In this document: piece after piece, positions 21,840-34,561 of the stretch
How positions within the stretch are numbered: position 1 is the first letter of the stretch
Layout of the letters: every line of letters starts with the position of its first letter
Assembly: GCA_006176705.1 (NCBI GenBank)
Contig: QRFJ01001034.1
Coordinates: 488,036 to 552,035 of the forward strand
From: Cocos nucifera
Taxonomy: Eukaryota; Streptophyta; Magnoliopsida; Arecales; Arecaceae
Direction of reading: 5' to 3'
DNA length: 64,000 nucleotides
Made by a program: the position numbers and the translations under genes
The notes under the pieces: generated by a model
The model's input: only the letters and a program-made list of their open reading frames with translations
What the model was told of the DNA's origin: nothing
Databases searched by the model: none

Positions 21840-23159
21840 GGTTAATTTCTTTTAATTTTTTGATTTTCTTATAAATTAAGAATAATTCTAGAAAATGCAC
21901 CAAGTTTTTGATGCCGTTGCTGGAGATGGCATGGGTATTAATTTTTTTTAATTTATCTAATTTTTTTATAAATTAATTATAAATAAAATTTTAATTTTTA
22001 ATTTTTTATAAATATAGCTTACTAACATTTTTATTTTTTTTATAGAAAAAAGAGAACAAAAAGATTAGGGTAAGGAGGAAGCTTCCAATCCAATTTTGCT
22101 TAGTGAGACCAATCCTAACCCTAGACCTCTTTTTTCTATTAATTATTTATTTTATTCTTAAATTAATTTAAAAAATATCCACTTAAACCTAATTAAAAGC
22201 TTCATGATAAGATTAAAAATCCTAATTGCTTAGAGCATCCATCATATTAGTTTTACTTTTATTTTTATTTTCTTTTTGGTGATTGTTGGAGACAAGGTAT
22301 GCATTTCAAGTTTAATTAAGTTGCATGCATCTAATTTAGTTGTATAGAACCTCTTATCTGAAAGTGATTATACATATTTATCTTAAATCAACTTAAGGGC
22401 ATAACCCATTAAATAAGATAAGATGGAGATTTGATCATTCTTTCTTAGTCCACAAACAACCAACCAGCATCTTGCATTGACCTAAGTCTCTAAATTAAAA
22501 TCAATTAGACATCGGTCCTAGGAACTCAAGCTCCATAAAATAAGAAATCCTAAGAGTTGGATCGGATTAGAATTAGCCAATTTAATTGGTGTCTAAGAAA
22601 AGTAGTTCATGAATGACTGGATGTTAGCTTACCTGACCAAGCATAATTAGTGTCTAAGATAAGCAAGGGAGAGACTTCCACTGACTTTATACTTATCTGA
22701 TCAGTTAATTGGCTGATCTTACACTTGGAGGACTTGAAGGTGATCTTGGCAGTTAGGAGCTATCTAAATCTAGGACAATTCTTAGTCAGAATTGATTGCC
22801 TAACTTGATTGCTAACTAAAATATTAAATCTAATTAAACACTAATTTTTCTTTCTCTTCTTAGCTCTAAGACTTCTTAGGACCTCTTCTTTAGAACTCTT
22901 CTTTCTTTCTTTTTTTTCTTCAAAAATAAAATAAAATAAAAATTAAATTAAATTTAAAATAATAATAAAATAAATAAAATTATAAAAAATTATAAAAAAT
23001 TTAATAAAATATTAAATATTAAAATATTAAAAATATTATAAAAAATCTAAAAAAATTTTGAACCACATGTTAGGATTGCACTAGTACATGCATGGTAGGA
23101 GATCATTTTTTTTGATCTAGTAGAATTTAATTATAAAATTGAATGGCTAAATCATATTA
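21840..23159 (+). other. Athila-like 5' leader, AT-rich
   Basis: No coding motif. It contains the second primer-like site (~21912-21929) and an A/T-only low-complexity tract at 22921-23050 built from AAAAT, AATAA and ATTAA units. Confidence 0.6.
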
Positions 23160-23941
23160 AATCAGATAATCAAATGGCTAGAAATTTTAGAGAACCACAT
23201 CGATAGATGAAGAAATATTTTATTTTTTTCATCTATAATCTATTGATTTATATTCAGTTACCTGATATTCATGCTATCCACTATGAGATCAAGTCGACTA
23301 CAATCTAGATGCTCTCATCCTTTTATGGAAACATCAATGAAGATCCTTACAAGCATCTAGATGACTTTTTAGAAATCTATTCTATGATGAAAATTTAAAA
23401 TTTAACTAAAGATGTCCTTAGACTAATTTTATTCTTTTTATCATTAAAACACAAAGCCAAGCATTGGCTTGGCATAATAGGGAGACCAATTCAAACTTAG
23501 GATTAATTGCAAAGTGAATTTCTTAAAAAAAATTATCTCATAGGTCAAACCAACACCATGAGATGAGCTATCACTGGATTTGCTCAGCTTCTAGAGAACA
23601 AATTCATGAATCATGAGAGGAACTTATTAGAAAATGTCCATACCATGGTCTGTCTAAGTGGCAAATTATTCAAGCTTTATATGAGGATTTAGGAGACCAA
23701 TATAAATAAATAGTAGATGCATCCTGTGGTGGTGCATTTATGAATAAAAGTGAGGATGAAGCCTATATTTTATTTGAAATCTTGAGTGAAAACTTAATTA
23801 ACAATACTTTGTTATCTTTCTACCAAAGATGGGTAGGGACCCATAAATTTAAACATTTAGAATCTAGTTCTAAGATTGATTTGAATCTAATAAATAAAGC
23901 AGACTTTCTTATCTAGAAATTAGATCAACTCCTAACTCTAG
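23160..23941 (+). pseudogene. Athila-like gag, N-terminal part
   Basis: One frame reads FELKPTTIQMLSSFYGNINE, then DPYKHLDDFLEIYSMMKI and VLRLILFFLSLKHKAKHWL. A shifted frame continues CPYHGLSKWQIIQALYEDLG and DASCGGAFMNKSEDEAYILF. The order and spacing (EDPxxHL, RLxLFxFSLxxKAxxWL, CPHHGL, GGA-K-EEAY) are those of Athila capsid proteins. Stops and frameshifts are frequent. The reading resumes beyond copia B at 52310. Confidence 0.88.
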
Positions 23942-24453
23942 TAAAGAAAAATAAATATTTTCTGCCATAGAATCGTTCAGATCCGATCAGATTTGAACCA
24001 AATTTTTCAAAAAATCTAAATTGATCCAATCAGATATGAAGGTTCTCAGATCTGATCCTATAGATCTGATATTAAAAATTAATATAAAATAAAATAGGAA
24101 CAATAGTTGTTACCTTTAGGGTAAACTACTTTTATCCTGTCAATGATCTGCTGAAGTCCTGAGGTCCTGGATCAAGCCATGCATGTGCTTGGACTCTATC
24201 GATATCCACTCTGATAGGATCTAGACATGATCTCCTTTTGGATTTGATTTTTAAAAATTAAATCTAGATCTAATTCGTAGAGCCTTCAAAATAAGTGATG
24301 AAGGCAATGCGCTCGTCTCACAAGCACGTTGACTGTCTTTTTGATCTTTGCGCTAATGCTTGGATCTTCCTTGCTAGATTTGCTCAACCTCTTGGGCATG
24401 GAGAGGGAAGAGAGAGGACCAGAGGGAGGCATGAAAGAGAGGAGGGACAGTCT

Positions 24454-25075
24454 TATGAGCTCAAAAGTGGTGCTTTCAAGTTTTGAAAATATGAGAAGAT
24501 AGGTCATGCAAAGACGGAAGCAAGTTGGAAGAGAAATCAGTTTGAGTAGCAAAGTTTAGAAACTTAGCCAGCTCATCCTAAGACTGGATCGACTATGTTG
24601 AAAATTGGGTGACTCAGTCTAGGACTGAATCAACTATATCTTAGAGAAAAAATCAGATAGAAAGTAGTATTTTTGGGCTATTAGCATGGTATACAACTGG
24701 ATCGGCTTAGTCTCAAACTGAGTCGACCCAGTCATAGGTTAGCCAGCTCAGTCTAAAACTAGACCGACTCAATTTTTATAAGTCTATTTTTTATATATGT
24801 GGATTGTTTGGGTTTGAAAATTTTTTTTATGAGCTTGGAGCTTGACCCTTTTATAAAGTATATATACTGAAAATAGGTCAAGATTGTAGAAGATGCTGAA
24901 TTCATTGAAATAAAGCTATTTTCTCTCAGAAAACTCTTAAGCTCTCTTTCTTTCTTCTCTATTCCTTGAATCCATTGATCGTGCTTTCACAGTAATATTT
25001 AAGAAATTCTTTCTTGTTGCTTGGCTTATCATCAACAGCCATGTTGGTCCATGTGTGGAATCAATTTTTAAGATA
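24454..25075 (+). repeat. Copia A 5' LTR
   Basis: Pairs with 29390-30015. It holds short degenerate repeats of GACTCAGTCT...ACTGGATCG type (24560-24780) and a TATA-like TTTATAAAGTATATATACTG at 24850-24869. Confidence 0.88.
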
Positions 25076-25077
25076 TT

Positions 25078-25090
25078 TGGTATCAAAGTC
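25078..25090 (+). promoter_or_regulatory. Copia A primer-binding site
   Basis: TGGTATCAAAGTC, one or two changes from the initiator-Met tRNA complement used by most plant copia elements, lies just after the LTR. Confidence 0.8.
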
Positions 25091-25338
25091 GTGTTGTATG
25101 GAAGGAAGACACCTAGAATTTCTACATCTAGGATTTGTTGCACCAAGTTTTATCCTAAAACTTTTTGTTTGCTTCGTTGTTGTCTCTAGATTAAGGTGGA
25201 GATTTGTTACATGGAGGAATGGTGATACAAAAGATTGAAAAGAGGATCTAAGATATTTAGATCTTCTTTGAAGGATAGTTTTGCTGGTGTATGATCATGA
25301 AAGGGTGTTAGAATTTTATTCTTGGCTTGTTTAAAGTC

Positions 25339-26130
25339 ATGAGATCAAGTGAACTCAAGATGAATTTTGAGAAGTTTAACGACAAGAAAAACTTTATCTT
25401 GTGACAGCAAAGGATAAAAGATTTGTTGGTTCAGTAGAAAATCTACAAGATCTTGATAAGAGAAAGATCAAAAAAGATCAGTACTGAGGATTAAAAAGAA
25501 TTGGAGAAAATTACTTTTAGCATAATCAAAATGTGCTTGGTCGATCAGATGCTACTCGAGGTTTGCACAGAGACCACAACAAAGGGGCTCTGGATGAGAC
25601 TGAAGAACATATACATGGAGAAGAACATGACGAATAAGCTATGATTGAAAAAATAACTGTATAGTCTGAGGATGCCCGAATGTGAAGATCTTGTTGCACA
25701 TATCTAAAGGTTCAATTAGGTGTGTTTTGAGTTGATGAGTTTGGATGTGAAGATCAATGAAGAAGATCGAACGTTGTTGCTGCTTTGTTCTCTCCCAGGC
25801 TCGTATGATGGTCTCATAACAACTTTAGTTTATAAAAAAAAATATTCTAAACTATGAAGAAGTTGTTGGTGTGCTCAGATCGAATGAGTAGAAGAAAAAG
25901 ATCTACAAGAAAGATTCCAAGTTTGAGATTTTGGCTGTGAATACAAGATAGGAAAGATCAAAGAAGAAGATAAGAAAAAAATTTAAAGGCAGGTCAAAGT
26001 CTCTGGATCAGAGAAAGATATTGAAATATTATAAATGTCATCAGCTTGGACACCTGAGGAAAGATTATTATCTTTTTGAGATTAGAAAAAGAGAAGGCCA
26101 GCAAGAGTGATGATACAACTTCGGTGAGCA
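25339..26130 (+). pseudogene. Copia A gag remnant
   Basis: Starting at ATG 25339 the frame gives NFEKFNDKKNFIL, then CLVDQMLLEVCTETTTKGLW, NIYMEKNMTNKL and LYSLRMPECEDLVAHI, a Tnt1-type gag. The zinc knuckle near 26025-26075 reads YYKCHQLGHLRKDYY: the first and last cysteines of C-x2-C-x4-H-x4-C have become tyrosine. Several stops interrupt it. Confidence 0.8.
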
Positions 26131-26149
26131 TTGAAGAAAACTTGCTAGT

Positions 26150-27530
26150 TATATCAGATGGATCCACAGAGTGTAAACTGTATGGATATTGAATTCAATA
26201 TGCTCGCACCACTATACTTCTCATTAGGAGTGCTTTTCTACCTACCAGAAGATCGATAGAGTAAGTGTCAGCATTGAAGATGATCACCCATGCAGAGTAG
26301 CTAGAGTTGGCTCAATCAAGATAAGAATGTATGATAGAATCATTCATACATTATCAAATATCAAGCATGTATCGGAATTGAAAAAGAATTTAATTTTTTT
26401 AGGCTACTTGGAGGAGCAAGGTTATGCTTTTAGTAGTCAGGTTGGGAGTGGATTTCTGAAAATTTTCAAGAAAACTTTTGGTGGTGATGAGAGATAGAAG
26501 ACTGAGCAACAATCTTTATAGAATGAAAGACTCAATGATGAATGATAGTGTAGAGGTGCTAGCAGCAGCACAGGAGGAGCAGCTCTTATATCGACTGTGG
26601 TACTATTGGATGTGTTATATAAGTGACTGAGGGCTCACTGAACTCAGTAGAAAAGAAATGATTTCAGTCCTGAAGAAGGAGGGTACAAATTTATGTGAGC
26701 CATGCATTTTTGGTAAACAACGTAGGATGAAGTTTGCTAAGTCAACCAAGCATAGCAAAGGAGTGCTGGATTTAGCGCACTCGGATGTGTGGGGACCAGC
26801 TTCTATATCAGCTAGAGGTGGGGCAAGGTATTTTATCACTTTTATTAATGATTTCTCAAGGAAGGTATGGATTTATTTGATCAGAAAAAAGTTAGAGGTA
26901 TTTGTACGATTCAGAGCTTAGAGAGCAAAAGTTGAGAAAGAGTCAGAAAGATAGGTGAAATGTCTGAGGTTGGATAATGGAGGAAAGTATACCAGCCTAG
27001 AGTTCAGGAGGTATCATGAGAAAAATAGTATCAAATGTCATTTCATAGTGAAGATGACTCTCCAGCAGAATGGTGTCGTGGAAATGATGAACTGAACACT
27101 GATCGAGAAGGCACAGAGTTTAAGGCTACAAACATCATTTTCAAAATTTTTTTGGGGTGATGCTTTAACTTTTTCTTTTCTTGTGAATATGTTCCTTCAC
27201 CGTAAGCTAAATGGAGGCATTCCAGAAAAGGTCTGGAGTGAAAAGAAGATGGAGCTTGGGCATCTGAAGATCTTTAGTTGCATAGCCTATGCACATATGG
27301 AGGCACTCGAGAGGAGTAAGTTAGATCCTAAATTTCAAAAAATGATATTCATAAGGTACCCACAAGGAGTCAAGGGGTACCTATTATGGAAGCCTGAAAC
27401 ACAGAAGGTTGTGATCAGCAAGGACATCATTTTTGATGAAAAAAGTATTTTGGAAAGGCCTGGGAGTATAGAAGCAACTAGGAAAATAAAGGTGAACAGT
27501 GATGGTTAGTCAGAGAATGATGGCATGTAG
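26150..27530 (+). pseudogene. Copia A protease-integrase remnant
   Basis: The protease region is strongly eroded. The integrase part shows EPCIFGKQRRMKFAKS and LAHSDVWGPASISARGG (first catalytic aspartate), then ARYFITFINDFSRKVW. After stops come RLDNGGKYTS (second aspartate, as LDNGG) and LQQNGVVEMM (glutamate). The C-terminal stretch 27183-27509 reads LGHLKIFSCIAYAHM and VISKDIIFDEKS. Open pieces: 26658-26921 and 27183-27509. Confidence 0.8.
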
Positions 27531-27699
27531 GTTACATCCACTTACATGAGTGTTCCTATTGAGGTGGAGTTGGATAGAAACGTTTTGTCTCAGATTGAAA
27601 ATCGGTATGGAGGGCCAGTAGTTTAGATGGATGTGTAGGATCAGTCATCGATTTCAGATAGAGTTGTGTAAGTAAAAATGGCTTTGCACAAGTCCCAGC

Positions 27700-28680
27700 G
27701 TACTATTAGAAGTCTGGTCAGATATGGCATTGAAGAGGTTATCTCTTATGCACTCATCACTACTAATGAAGATCCATAGAATTATGCAGAGGCCATAAAG
27801 AGTAAAGACCATGAGTCATGGATGCAGGCCATGATGGAAGAGATGGAATCACTAAATAAAAATTAGACACGGCAGCTGGTGGATCTTCCAGAAGGTGCTT
27901 GATCTATTAGCTCAAAGTGGATGTTCACAAAGAAGGAGGCACCTTCAGAACAAGATGGAGTCAGATTCAAGACAACTGGTAGCAAAGAAATACTCACAAA
28001 GAAAAATGATAGATTACATAAAAATTTTCTCTCTTATGATACGTCATATATCTATTCAGATTTTGCTATCACTAGTGACATAATACAATATAGAGTTGGA
28101 ACAGATGGATGTAAAGACGATCTTCCTTTATGGCACATTAGACGAAAGAATCTATATGAAGTAGCCAGATGATTTCATGAAGATTGGACAGGAGGAAAAA
28201 GTATGTTTACTAAGGAGGTTACTATATGGCTTGAAATAGTTCTCTCGTTAGTGGTATCACAGATTTGATAGCTTTGTTTTGAGCCTAAGATTTGTTAGAT
28301 GTGAACATGATAGTTATGTCTATGTCAGGGATGTAGATGAGAAGGATTCCCTATACCTGCTATTGTATGTTGATGATATGCTCATAGTTAGTAGGAGTAT
28401 GAAGGCTATGAAAGGGCTAAAAAGAGCATTATCAACTAAATTTGAGATGAAAGATCTAGATCCAGCATTGAAAATTCTTGAAATGGAGATTTATCGAGAT
28501 ATGTGTAAAGGAGTGCTCCATTTATCACAAGAAGGATATATCCAAAAAATTTTGGAGAGGTTTGAGATGGAGAAGGCTAAACCTGTAGAGACACCATTAT
28601 CGAGCCATATGTCTCTCTCTAAGTATCCAAGCCCCCGGTCAGAAGAAAAGAGAGAGTACATAGATGGAGTCCCTTAGACA
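27700..28680 (+). pseudogene. Copia A reverse transcriptase remnant
   Basis: The catalytic YVDD box (28366-28377) lies in SLYLLLYVDDMLIVSRSMK. It is followed by KFEMKDLDPALKILEMEIYR and LSQEGYIQKILERFEM, the standard thumb region. Upstream parts (27900-28270) are in several frames. 28279-28677 is open. Confidence 0.85.
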
Positions 28681-29389
28681 AATGCTGTAGGCAGTGTGAT
28701 ATATACTATGGTGTGCTATAGACCAGATATAGCATATGTAGTGAGCATGGTTAGTAGATATATGGCTAACACTGGAAAGAAATACTGAAAAGCATTGAAG
28801 TGGATATTGAGATATCTACAGGAAATAAGGGATTATGATTTGATGTTTGGTGGACACTTGAGAGGATTTAAAGATAGAGGTTCAGATCCTTTGAAAGGAT
28901 TTGTAGATACGAATTATGCAGGTGATCTTGATATAAGAAGGTCTACTACTGGATATCTCTTCTGCATGTATGGTGGATCGGTATCTTGGAGATCAATCCT
29001 TCAACCAATCACAGTCTTGTCTCCCATAAAGGCTGAATACATTGGCATTATTGAGGCTACAAAGGAATCACTTTGACTTAGGAGGCTGATTGTTTAGATG
29101 GGGGCGGAGTAGAGCAAGGTTAAACTATACAGTGCCAGTTAGAGTGCTTTGTTGCTTGCATAGAACTCAGTCTATCATGCATGCACAAAACATATAGATG
29201 TGAGATAACACAGGATCAGAGAGTTGGTGGAGCAAGGTGAGGTTGAACTATTGAAGGTCCATACAAAGGAGAATTAGTTTGATGCACTCACGAAGGTACT
29301 CCCCAGAGACAGCTTTCAGATGTGTGTAGCTCGAATGGATCTGATGAGAAGAAATGAGTTCACAAGGATTTGAAAGCACCAAGATGGAG
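28681..29389 (+). pseudogene. Copia A RNase H remnant
   Basis: Frame 28795-29076 reads KWILRYLQEIRDYDLMFGG, then GFVDTNYAGDLDIRRSTTGY and SPIKAEYIGIIEATKE, the catalytic D-E layout of copia RNase H with one D of YAGD in place. Stops follow at 29077. The polypurine tract CCAAGATGGAGA sits at 29379-29390. Confidence 0.8.
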
Positions 29390-30015
29390 AATGCGAGCTT
29401 AGAAGTAGTACTCTCAAGTCTTAGAAATATGAGAAGATAGATTATGGGAAGATGGGAGCAAGTTGGAAGAGAAATCAACCAGAATAGCCAAGTTTAAAAA
29501 CTTAGTCGGCTCACCTTGAGATTGGGTCGGCTAAGTTGGAAACTAGATTGACTCAGTCCAGGACTGGATCGGCTATATCTTAGAGAAAAATTCAAATAAA
29601 AAATAGTATTTTTAGACTATTAGGATGGTACATAATTGGATCGACTCAGTCTCAGATTGAGCCGACCTAGTCGTAGGTTAGTTGGCTCAGTCTGAAACTG
29701 GGCCGACTCAATTTTCGTAGGTTTATTTTTTGTATATGTGGATTGTTTGGATTTGAAAAATTTTTCTATGAGCTTGGAGCTTGATCCTTTTATAAAGTAT
29801 ATATATTGAAAATAGATCAAGATTATAGAAGATGCTGAATTTATTGAAATAAAGTTCTTTTCTCCCAAAAAAACTCTTAAGTTCTCTTTCTTTCTTTTTT
29901 ATTCCTTGAATCCATTGATTGTGCTTCCACAGTAATCTCTAAGGAGTTCTTTCTTATTGCTTGGCTAATCACCAACAACCACGTCGATCCGTGTGTGGAA
30001 TCAATTTTCACAACA
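29390..30015 (+). repeat. Copia A 3' LTR
   Basis: Partner of 24454-25075; the TATA-like region (29790-29810) and the CTCAGTCT/ACTGGATCGG repeats are conserved. It ends TTTTCACAACA. Confidence 0.88.
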
Positions 30016-31767
30016 AGCCTTGCAGCGTAGTGGATGGGTGCAATTATGAAATCCTAGGCATAGATAGGGTTTAAATAGATCCTACTGCACCATGTAGTGC
30101 CACATCACTTCGATCAATCATATTACTCAGTTCAATCAGATCTTAATCTAATTGGTGGAGTAATGTCATCTGATCCAATCAGGTTAGAGTCCCCTAGAAT
30201 CCTCCATAGGTGGTGCCATCATAGGATAAGCATAAATTACTTGGTGCCCAAGAGTTTGAAGCTATCAAGTAACCCTGGAGTCCCATCTGTATAGGACTCC
30301 TCTTTTCCCACTGGCGTGCACACATATTTATGCATGAAGTCCAAGTGGGCACGCATCCCAAGGAGATGTCCAAAGGGGGTGCATGCCTATATCTCTTCTT
30401 TCTTGCATTGGGGCATCTCATATCCCGACAGTAATAGAAAATGATAGGTGGCGACAGGAATTAGCAGATGTTATCTTATTTTCATCTGATGAATTAAGAT
30501 AATTCTTTTCTGATTTAGACAAGCTCCAGTCAGATAAGGACAAACCCATACAGGATTCTCTAGAGAGCCCAAACCAGTTTGGCTTAGCCAAGACAAACCA
30601 AAAAAACTATAGAAGGAGAAAGTTAGGCTCAATTGTGTGCTAGCATGATTTTTTTGAACCTAATTGGATCTATCCAAATCAATTGAACTGGGTTAGCTCA
30701 ATTGATCACATCTAGATTTAAATTTTTATTTGTGTGATCCAGTTAGGTTCAGTTTCGTATGGTCATGAGACATGTCATGATCTCTATTATCGACATCATC
30801 GAAATACCTTTCGATGGACCAGAACTTTTTTGATTCATACAATCAGAATGATTGATCATCAAGATCATTCTAATTGCTTTCAAAATTCATCACACCTAGC
30901 AGTATATGGTGACAATCCATCAGAATCGAAAGTGAACCTCTTGGTGCAGCTATCTGTATGATTGGGTTCTTCTATTTTGAGCTCCAACATGATTAGGATT
31001 AAGGTGAACTCATCAAACACAACATCTGTCATATAAGTTAATCATTCAATTCAAGTCTGATGTGAAATCCTAATAGAAATTCTTTCTATCATCTTCACAC
31101 TGCTATGGCCATGGGCTTATGGACTCAATCTCATGATCATCATAGGGCTACTCCTTATCTACCGAGATAGATAGATCTTCTATTGCTGGAATCCAATTTC
31201 TACAATAAATATGCTATAGCCAACATACACCTCAGGATTTCGAATGGCTAAAAGACTGAGTTATGGTGTAGTCAAACTATAACACCCTCAAGATAAACTA
31301 CCGATGCACCTCAGAATAAAGAACCAGATACACCACTACAGCATCGAGCCGATCATCGACGAGAAAGTAGACTTTCTTATGACTGCTTGAGGTGGTCATG
31401 CTCAGTGTCCTCATTCTCTAACGAGTACCTATACTCTCACTCTGATGTTTCCATACCATAGACTCAAAACTTATGTATCCTAAGAAAGTGATCATACATC
31501 AAACTTCTGGATCAATCAGCATCCTTGTGATGATCCTACAGTTAGGAGCAGTTTATGAGTTAATTATGAAATTCATGTTTTAAATTTTCAACTCTTGAAA
31601 ATATAAATTATCATTATCATTAACTTAAAGATGTATCACAGACACTTTAAATACACACTGTGATAGAAAATAATTTTTTTATTAATTTATAGTCAAAATT
31701 ATAAAATTTTTTCTGAAAGTATTTTATAAGTGTTAGCCAATCTAGCTTTTAGGACATACATCTAACA

Positions 31768-33165
31768 AACTTCCACTTGACCTAAAGTCAATTGGCTACA
31801 AATCTAAGTTCCATGTTCTCTAAGTGGGCTTTGATCTTCTGTTGACTCAATGGCTTCATTAGTGGGTCAGCTGCATTGTCTGCGATGTCGACTCTTTTGA
31901 CCTCGACGTATCCCTTCTCGAGGTAATAATGAATTAGGTGGAATCGCTGCTCGATGTGCTTGAATTTCTAGTGAGACCTCGACTTCTTAGCTAGTGCTAT
32001 AGTACTATTATTATCGCAGTATAGAGGGATGGCATCCGATGATATCACTTTGAGCTCTGTGATAAACTTCTTGTACTAGAACACTTCCTTCACAGCCTCC
32101 GACATAGTGATGTAATCAGCTTCATGATAGAGTCTACTATTATCATTTGCTTGGAACTCTTCTAGCTGATAATACCATTATTGCACACAAACAGACTACT
32201 AGATATCGACTTTCGATCATCTATGTCAGATATAAAGTCTGAGTCTATATACTCCTGAACTTGGAGTTCTCCATTACCAAAGACTAGAAACATATTCTTA
32301 ATCCTTCTCAAATACTTAAGGATACACTTCATAGAAGTCTAGTGCTCTTCATCTGGATTCGACTGATACCTGCTCGTGACACTCACAGCATGGGCTATAT
32401 CAGATCGTGTACATAGTATAGCATACATGAGACTCCCTATTGCTGAAGCATAAGGAATCTTGTTCATGCATTCAATCTTCTCAGATGTGCTAGGGCAGAT
32501 CTTCTTAGAGAGATGAATGCCATATCTAAAGGTTACTAGACTCCTTTTGGAGTTTTTCATGCTAAACCTCTTTAGCACCTTCTTTACGTATATCTTCTGT
32601 AAAAGTCCTAGCATCCTATTTGGTCTATCTCTATAGATCTTAATTCTCAGAATAAAGGATGTTTCTCCTAGATCTTTCATAGAAAACTCTTTAGACAATC
32701 ATATTTTGACTATGGTCAATATGAAAATATCTTTTTCTATTAGGAGGATGTCATCTACGTACAGTGCGAGAAAGATAACAACGCTCCCATTAAGCTTTTC
32801 GATCATACATGATTTTTTCTCATTTTTGATGAAACCAAACGATTTGATCACATTATTGAAATGAGCATTCCAGCTCTGAAATGCTTGCTTAAGTCCATAT
32901 ATGGACCTTTTGTAGCTTGTATACCTTGTGATCACCATCACTGGATGTGAAACCAAGAGGCTATTCCATATAGATATCTTCCTCAAGATATCTATTCAGG
33001 AATGCCATCTTCACGTCAATTTGCCATATTTTATAATCAAAATAGGCTACAATAGCAAGTAATGTATGGATGAATTTTAGCATGGCTACTTGCGAAAAGA
33101 TATCCTGATAGTCAATGCCTTCGTACTGACTATACCCTTTTGCTACGAGCCATGCTTTGAATATC
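31768..33165 (-). pseudogene. Copia B RT C-terminal part and RNase H
   Basis: The minus frames show the YVDD box (32750-32761) in FLALYVDDILLIEKD, then MSKEFSMKDLGETSFILRIK and SAIGSLMYAILCTRSDIAH (32339-32698). RNase H continues to 31790 and ends in ADPLMKPLSQQK. It spans about 31790-32340, including the roughly 200 nt (about 31942-32144) missing from copia C. Stops and frameshifts disable it. The RT is split from its N-terminal half by copia C. Confidence 0.85.
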
Positions 33166-33183
33166 TCTACTGTTAGATATATG

Positions 33184-33233
33184 TGCCCTAGAAGCCAGAA
33201 TTGGCTGACACTTGTAATACACTTCTAGGGGCA
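33184..33233 (+). other. Stem-loop at the LTR edge
   Basis: TGCCCTAGAAG (33184-33194) can pair with CTTCTAGGGGCA (33222-33233) with one bulge; AGCCA/TGGCT inside offers an alternative small stem. The same layout is in the 3' LTR of C and, weaker, in the solo LTR and D. Confidence 0.5.
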
Positions 33234-34494
33234 AAATTGTAATTTTGACTATAATTAATGAAATGGGTTATTTTCTATCACATATGTGTATTTAGTGTCT
33301 GTGATACATCCTTTGAATTAATGGTAATGATAATTCATATTTTCAAGAGTTGAAAATTTAAGACATGAATAATCATTATTAACTCATAAACAGCTCCCGA
33401 CCATAGGATCATCACGAGGATGGTGATTGATCCGGAAGGTTGGTGTACGATCGCTTCTCTTTAGTAGATGAGTCTTGAGTCTACGGTGTGGAGACACCGG
33501 AGCAAGAGTACAGGTACTCGTTAGAGAACGAGGGCACTGAGCGTGACCACCTCGAGTAGTCATTAGGGAGTCTACCTTCTCGTCAATGACTGACTCGATG
33601 CTGCAGTAGTGTGTCTGGTTCTTTGACCTGAGGTGCATCGGCAGTTCACCTTGAGGGTGTTATAGTTTGACTACACCATTACTCGGTCTCCTAGCCATAT
33701 GGAACCCTGAGGTGTATGTTGGCTATGACATGTTCATTGTAGGAACTGGATTGCATCAAGATGGAATCTATCTACCTCGGTGGTAGAGGAGCAGCCCTAT
33801 GATGATCATGAGAATCAAGTCCAGAAATCCATGGCCATGGTAGAGTGAAATAATAGAAAGAGTTTCTATTTAGATTTTCACATTGGACTTGAATCGAATG
33901 ATTACATCATATGACAGAGACTAGGGTTTGACGAGTTCACCTTAACCCTAATCTGATCGGGGCTCAAGATAGAAGAACTGAATCACACAGGTAGCTGCAC
34001 CAAGAGGTTCGCATTCAGCTCTGATGGGTTGCCACCATATACTGCTAGGTGTCACTGGTGGATTTTGGGAGCAATTAGAATGATTTAGATGATCGATCAT
34101 TCTAGCTGTTCGAATCAGAAGAGTTCTGATCCATCGAAAGGAGTTTCGATGATGTCGATGATAGAGATCATGACATATCCCATTACCATACAGAACTGAA
34201 CCTAACTGGGTCACACAAACAAGGGTTTGAATCTGGTGATCATCAATTGAACTGATCTAGTTCAATTGATCTGAATGAGATTCAATTAGGTTCAAGGAAA
34301 TCGTGCTAGCACTCGATTGAACCTAACGTTCTTCTTTTACTATCATAAATAAGTTGTCCTGACTGAGCCAAAGGAGTTTGTGCTCAATCAGAGGCCTTCA
34401 TATGGTCTGACTGGAGGTTGTCCAAGTCAGAAATAGGTTGTCTTATTTGTAAGACATTACCTGCCATTTTTGGTCACCTGCCATTTCTTGTTCT

Positions 34495-34561
34495 TTGACT
34501 TTGGTCAAAAGTCTACCTTTGACTGGTCAAACATTGACCATTGACCCTTTGACTTTTGACC
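34495..34561 (+). promoter_or_regulatory. W-box cluster in copia C 5' LTR
   Basis: Eight TTGAC[C/T] cores lie in 67 bp: six forward (34495, 34519, 34534, 34541, 34549, 34556) and two reverse as GGTCAA (34503, 34525). This is the binding core of WRKY factors, which act in wound and pathogen responses. It lies ~310 bp upstream of the TATA box. Binding is inferred, not shown. Confidence 0.6.

Larger units (their letters stand above)
24454..30015 (+). mobile_element. Copia element A (Tork/Tnt1-like)
   Basis: This 5.56-kb element sits in the left LTR of B. LTRs of ~622 and ~626 bp flank a decayed gag-pol in the copia order (gag, protease, integrase, RT, RNase H). The target duplications are AGTCT (24449-24453) and AGCCT (30016-30020), a 4/5 match. 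The uninterrupted counterpart in the right LTR of B, near 50541 (CAGCCTTGCGG), confirms the empty site. Gag style and length fit the Tork/Tnt1 group. LTR termini are uncertain by 1-2 bases. Confidence 0.88.
23942..31767 (-). repeat. Copia B 3' LTR (left), split by copia A
   Basis: The pieces 23942-24453 and 30021-31767 join at the AGYCT target. The right edge, ...ACATCTAACA, is the inverse of the TGTTAGAT start seen in the family. A decayed polypurine tract (AACTTCCACTTG, inverted) abuts it at 31768-31779. Confidence 0.85.

Noticed and set aside
33384..33638. 84-codon minus-strand frame in the copia LTR and its repeats at 41224-41409
   Set aside because: It repeats in LTR copies but has no motif and is broken in copia D and the solo LTR.
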